Shown piece after piece: positions 58,546 through 64,000 of a DNA stretch of 64,000 nucleotides. Location of the stretch: the NCBI GenBank assembly GCA_030686995.1, contig CM060698.1:140263106-140327105 (forward strand). The letters run 5' to 3'. A program made the translations under genes and the position numbers. Below the pieces are notes generated by a model that was given only the letters and a program-made list of their open reading frames with translations, made no database searches and had not been told where the DNA came from. The stretch is from Artemisia argyi (Eukaryota; Streptophyta; Magnoliopsida; Asterales; Asteraceae). Numbering within the stretch: position 1 is the first letter of the stretch; each line of letters opens with the position of its first letter.

Positions 58546-61500
58546 GTTGGTATCAGAGCCTAGGTTATAGAGAACTAGGTATTTTAAAACCTGGACCATA
58601 ACCTCTTTTGCGAAAACTTAACCCTATGACCGCCACGTGCCTGCCTACCAAGCTGATGCCTCGCATATGATTTTGGTTAAGGATGAAATTGATTAGATGA
58701 TTGGTCCCAAACGGTCAACCTAAATTGACCAGGTGAATGGTCAACTAAGTCAAACGTCTCAGACCAAATCTCCGCGGAAGTATAGGGTTTCCCCGGGTCG
58801 TTATGTCCCGACGAGGTGTGTATGGTTATCAAACGGGTTTGTGATCGGGTGAATTTAGACGGAAAAAGGGCTTGAGATTGGTTATACTTAAGGAATCTAC
58901 AAAGAAATAGCTTAAACAAGCTATATGAACAAGACGGTAAAATCAGAAAAACCAGAAACGTTTAAAACTTAAAACGCGTACGTTTACATTTAAATTAACG
59001 TAAACGTACAAAATAAAAAGTGAAAACTGAAATCTGAAAACCCACAGGGGGTGAAAATGACTTTTTTACAAACCTAAGGTTAAAATAAAATTTTTAGAAA
59101 AAGAAAATAAATTTTTACACTATTTAGTTATTTATTATTAATTAATTACTAATGATTAATTACTTAACTAATTTTAATTAATTTAAATTATTAAAAATAA
59201 CAAACTAACTTAGAAAATTAAGAAAAATTTTACAAATCTAATTAACCATCACGGGAATCCTAAAAAAATTATAAAAAGTTGATTTTTTGTATTTTTAAAC
59301 TAATTTACTAATTATTATATTAAATATTAATTAATATCTATTTAAAATATTTAAATTATAAAAAATAGCAAATGAACTTTAAAAATTCTAGAAAATTTTC
59401 TAAAATTATATTATATTATATAAAAGCTAGGAAAAATATAAAAACTAGGGTTTACTTTATAAAAACTAATTATGCTATTTAAAACTTAATTATTAATTAA
59501 TTATTAATAAAACTAATATTAAAACTAATAATTACTAAATGACAAAATAAAAATCTAAGAAAATTACTAAAATTACTTTAATATAAAAGGAATTTAAGAA
59601 AAATATAAAAAAGCTAAGTGCTTAACAAAAATTTAAAAATGAAAATTGAAATTTAAATTACATTAAATAAAAACTATCACTTAAAATTAAATTGTTTTTT
59701 CTGGATTTTTCTTTTTGAAAACTAATTTACACCTAAAAACAAACAACTTTTGTAAAAACAACTTTTTTATAATTCAAAAATAAGCACTGTGGACACCATA
59801 AGTCATGACAGTTGACTTATGTTGACCAAATAAGCAAATAAGGTCAAATGAGCTTAAGTGGGACCCACTATGGTAAATTCTGATTCAAATGAGTTAATTG
59901 GACATGAATGAACAAAAACCAAAGAGTTTATACCACAGAATAAGCTAATAAGCACTAATTAAGCACATTGAAACTTGTTACCTAACTGAAAATGGGACAG
60001 CTTTGATGGGTGAATTCAGTGGGGTCCACAGGGGTTTGAGGTCAAACTAATGGTCAAATCATGAAGCCTACCAGGAGGGGGGTTGAGGGAACCAAGGAGA
60101 GGGCTTATGGGACCACTGTGGTGGCCAGAAAACACCACCAAAGTGGTGGTGGTAGCATGGTTAACTGCTGCACAGGGGAGGACAGTTCCCCTGCAGCCTA
60201 CTTTGGGTGAAGGTGGGGTCCACAAGAAAAATTGTAAAAATCTAATGACTGTGGAATTAAAAAGTTCAACTGAGGGATTCTAACATGTTAAAAGTTCAAA
60301 GCCTAACTCTAATCACATAATTCAAGAAAATTCCTACAAGATTTGCAAAAACTGAGTTAATGCAACTTTTGACTTTTTCATTTTTCATGAATGTTGACTA
60401 AAATGGGATTCAATGCTTCCTAGCTGAATCTGTATGTAATATTAAGCTAAGTTGTAAGTTAAATAAGCTAAGCTAACTACTTCTACATGCATATAAGAGA
60501 TTATAAATCCTAAATGACATACAATTATGCAGAATTGAACTTGAAAAGGTGAATTTGACTTTGATGCAAAACCTGTGTATTTAATGGTTAAACTTGTGCT
60601 TTAATAACCTGGTATAACCTATTGTAACTAAAATCACTTACCAAAACAAACTATGGTACAGAATATCAATTAATCCAAACACCCTCTTAATGGCAGTTTT
60701 CACTGTCACATTACCAATCTAAGCTTAAGCAATCAAACAAGCTCACAATTACTCAACTACAATTAAACTATGATCAATCAGAAGCAAATGAACAATACTT
60801 AACAAAACACAACAGCTCTTAACCTACTACTTATAAAACTCAGATTTAAACTAAAGATTGTGCAACGAACTTACAAATTTCAACCCCCTAACTGAAATAG
60901 GGATATACTCCAATCAAAACCTATCTCTAGATAGGCTTAAACAACACCTCAGAACCCTGAATCAAACACCATTTCTAACATGAACCAACACCTTTGACTT
61001 TCGTTGACTGAGCTTGAACTTCTGAGAAATTGCTTCTAGATGGAATATATTTATACTACTGAACTCTAACACTAATAAGAGCTTATTTAAAACTGTTTGA
61101 AGTAAAATTAAACATTATTTTTGTATTTTTTATATTTTCTGTTTTTCTAATTATTTTTATGCTTTTAAAATCAAATGAGAGTAAAATTTACTTAAGTAAA
61201 GCTGGATTAAGCTTCTGTGAAGCTGTATGTAACAGAAACAAGCACTTGAACTAGTGATTTTATTAAAAACTACTAAATAGTGAACAGGTGAACAAATATT
61301 GAACAGGTGAACAAGGATTTGATGAAAACTGAATTGAAACTTTATTAAAACTACTAAATCATTACAAAAGATTGAATGAGATTACAATACTACAAGCTAA
61401 GCTTAACATTTTTGCATTATAATAGTACCCTAAACTACTCCCTAAGCTATATCTAAATTAACTTCACTAACTACTCCTGCTTCTCTTTCTTCTTGACTTA

Positions 61501-63905
61501 TATGCTTCACCAAGGGCCCCAGGTGTTTTCCCACTTCCATTTATGTCCGTTGGATGTCTGAAAGTAATCTGAACCCTTCATCCATTTTTGGCGGGAAAAA
61601 GTGATTTGCAATTGGGGTAGTTTTCTTGTGGCAGAGAACAAGATTTGGACTATATTGGTGGAAAGGAGTGTAGGGTGGGTGAGTGGTGTAAGATAGAGGT
61701 AATAATGGTGTTGGAGTGGCAGAGTTGCAGGGTGTTGCAGGGCACGGGTGTGGGAGAGGGTGAGGTGGAGTTGGGGTTGACTGGGTTTGACCCAGTGTAA
61801 TATCAAAAAGGGTGGAAGGGGTTTTGGGCCAGGGATTGTTTGGGCTGGGGTTTGTTTTGGATCAGGATTTAGTTTTGCGTTGGGTTTATTGGATTTGGAT
61901 TTGGGAGTAAAATAACTTGGTCCATTTGACTTGTAATAGAAATAACACAAGGACTAAACATGTAACTTTCTGAAATTTGAGGGGCTAGACTTGGCATTTT
62001 TCCAAAGTTCTCAAAGGGTGGAAACTTGCCAATCTTGAATAGTCCAAGGCCATGAAAGTTAATTTTCCATTTTAAAATTTCCAGGGACCAATTATGCAAA
62101 ATTCCAAATTACGGGGACCAAACATGTAAACTTTTCAAAACTTTCACCCAAGGACCAATTTTGATAACTTTTGATTTCCCAAGGACTTTTGTTAACTTTT
62201 CTTTCAAAATAAACCTTCAGGGACCAAATTTGTCAGTTTTCCAAACTACAGGGGCTAAAGTTGCCTTTTTTGAAACTTGGGGACCAAAAGTGTAATTTTC
62301 TCAAACTTTTCACCCAAGGACTAAATTTGATAATTTTTTACTTTTACAAACCTTGGGTTGACTTTTCTTTTATTTTAAACCTTCAGGGACTAGTTTTGTA
62401 AATTTTTGAAAGTCGGGGGACTAAAACTGCCAATTATGCAAATTTTGTTCGTTTTTCATTTGTTTTTAAACATTTCGCATCTAAAACATATAAAACACAC
62501 TTTTGGGATAAATTCTGTATTTTGATGCATTTCTGAGTGTTTTTGGATGTTTTGGCAGTTCAGATACGATAAAAATGATGAGTATTTACACACTCATCAT
62601 TAGACGATTGAGGATATATATGGGATAAGATATTGAATGATCTAGTTGGCGAATTGTTTGATTTTATACTTGTTGAAATGTGTTTCTGACTATTGGATAT
62701 TTCATACACGCCTATTGTAACTGTTCATCATAAGCATTTCCATATGTTTGTGCACACACTATACCTATCATAGAGTTACGCTATTTCCTTGCGTAATCTC
62801 ATGAATTTATTATGAGTTTTAGACGCTTGTCACGGTTTTGGGAAATGATTTTGGATATAAAGGACATATTACTAGTATAACTAGGCTGATATTTCAAAAT
62901 TCATTGAACCTCGGGTGAATGTAGACTGATCACCTACATTCAACCAGGGACAGTGGGACATGGCGTGATCACCTATGTCCGACTCAGAGGTGAATTTTGT
63001 AATACAGGAGTAGTTATAACGGGATTATGTCCTGGGTAGAGTTTGATTTTGGGAACTATGAGTTTTGTAAGTACACAAACATTGAATATCACGAAAGCAT
63101 GCACCCATACACGACACACTGGCATCACAACACCTCATGAATCGTAATGCTTCTGGCGTCGCTATGCGTCTCTACTTATATGGGATTCCTGTCTGTCGCC
63201 ATCGAGCGTAGTTCGCATTTGGTCGGGCTATACCCGATTGGCACCATCTAAATATGAGCTGCCTGCTTATCGTCATAAGCCTCACCAATTTTATTCGAAT
63301 CATTGAATTTGGTTTAGACTATCGTTTTGGATTTATTTTTGGCTTTATCTTGATTTGACTTCCGGTTATATCTTGAGATAACTTTTGGCTATTTCGGTTT
63401 TGGATTTTGATTACTTTCTTATGATTTTGGACCTCGTTTCAAACTTGAACTTGTCATTCAGCCTCGTTCCATTGGTGATCTTGTCAAAGTCACCTCTACC
63501 CTAAGCCCTGTGCTCAACCGACGATATTTATTTTCTTAATCGATTATGTTCATTTTCTTAATCAATGATGCTCATTTCTTAATCGAGTATGTTAAGTTTC
63601 TCAAATCGATGTTATTCAATCAATGCTGTTTTAGCAAAAACGTCGTATTGAGGTTGTACTTTCCACCTCCAACTTAAGTATCGTGCTAGTCAATTAACTC
63701 CGATTGATTGCTAGTAGCAGTCAACATTCTCTTAAAGAGTCGTACTCTGAACTTACTAAACTTCCCGTTCAGTAGACCTAACAGAAATCTTAAGACCTTG
63801 AGGAGTAACCTGCACCACGTTCCTTGGGACAACCACCTAATCCTTCCCCCGTCCCTCGGAAATACCAATCATCTTCACTACCCTCTTATTATCCTATAAG
63901 ATGTT
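58546..63905 (+). mobile_element. LARD-2 internal region 2, split and truncated
   Basis: Aligns with internal region 1: 58546-58697 with the start, and 62605-63905 with the rest. A solo LTR interrupts it. Near 63892 about 204 bp present in region 1 (about 53493-53696) are missing, with short CTTATT homology at the junction. At 63906 the match stops. No coding sequence. Confidence 0.8.
58698..62599 (-). mobile_element. Solo LTR related to the Athila-like element (3902 bp)
   Basis: Starts TGATTGGTCCCAAACGG and ends ACACTCATCA, flanked by TTAGA at 58693-58697 and 62600-62604. Related to the 3.7 kb LTRs at 40771-44480 and 47424-51146 but clearly diverged, so it is an older or sister subfamily. 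It shows the same zones: AT-rich 59090-59770, GGGACCAAA-type motifs at 61950-62420, and a terminal hairpin at 62576-62599. Confidence 0.85.
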
Positions 63906-64000
63906 TGATGAGGCGAAAAATGGTCCGTTTTTAGGGGGTCATTTAAGCCCGAATCCGAATTTATTTGATCAAATATTTCCCTAAATCGTTCCTTTTGTGA
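63906..64000. mobile_element. Probable start of another inserted element
   Basis: At 63906 the sequence leaves the LARD-2 internal region and begins TGATGAGGCGAAAAATGG, a TG start at a sharp junction. It runs off the window, so its other end and target duplication cannot be seen. Confidence 0.4.

Overview
The window is plant nuclear DNA, AT-rich and full of transposons. Spliceosomal introns, LTR retrotransposons primed by initiator-tRNA-Met or tRNA-Asp, Helitrons, hAT and PIF/Harbinger MITEs, a tRNA-derived SINE and a LysM receptor kinase gene all point to a flowering plant. The Gag-like ORF at 45-47 kb has acidic repeats and a C-terminal block that I associate from memory with Asteraceae (daisy family) Athila-type repeats. 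That assignment is tentative. No chromosome feature such as a centromere or telomere is visible.

Layout. 1-7128: a non-coding, minus-oriented Ty3/gypsy-like LARD (3' LTR cut by the window edge, non-coding core, complete 3.28 kb 5' LTR). 7129-29381: one plus-strand gene for a LysM receptor-like kinase of the CERK1/LYK3/NFR1 group. I could join twelve exons into one open frame of 594 codons with all kinase landmarks present. It spans 21.8 kb because its introns hold a nested hAT MITE, other MITEs, two Helitrons, a SINE, a 4 kb PIF/Harbinger-like element (itself carrying a hAT MITE and a small LTR element with identical LTRs), and an intact 8 kb Ty1/copia element with identical LTRs. 29382-38416: gene-poor flank with MITEs, LINE relics and one single-exon F-box gene on the minus strand (33669-34736). 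The region upstream of the F-box gene is echoed in four diverged copies.

38417-64000: a retrotransposon nest. The host is a second non-coding LARD family with 3.25 kb LTRs, arranged LTR-internal-LTR-internal. Its first LTR is split by a 10.4 kb Athila-like element with a Gag-like ORF broken by one stop. Its second LTR is split by a SIRE-like solo LTR, and its second internal region by a 3.9 kb solo LTR related to the Athila-like element. Target-site duplications were found for each of these three insertions. Another element seems to begin at 63906.

Only three features look like functional protein genes: the LysM kinase, the F-box gene and the copia gag-pol. The rest is non-autonomous or decayed mobile DNA. 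Exon joins were deduced by reading frame, GT-AG sites and family similarity, not from transcript data.
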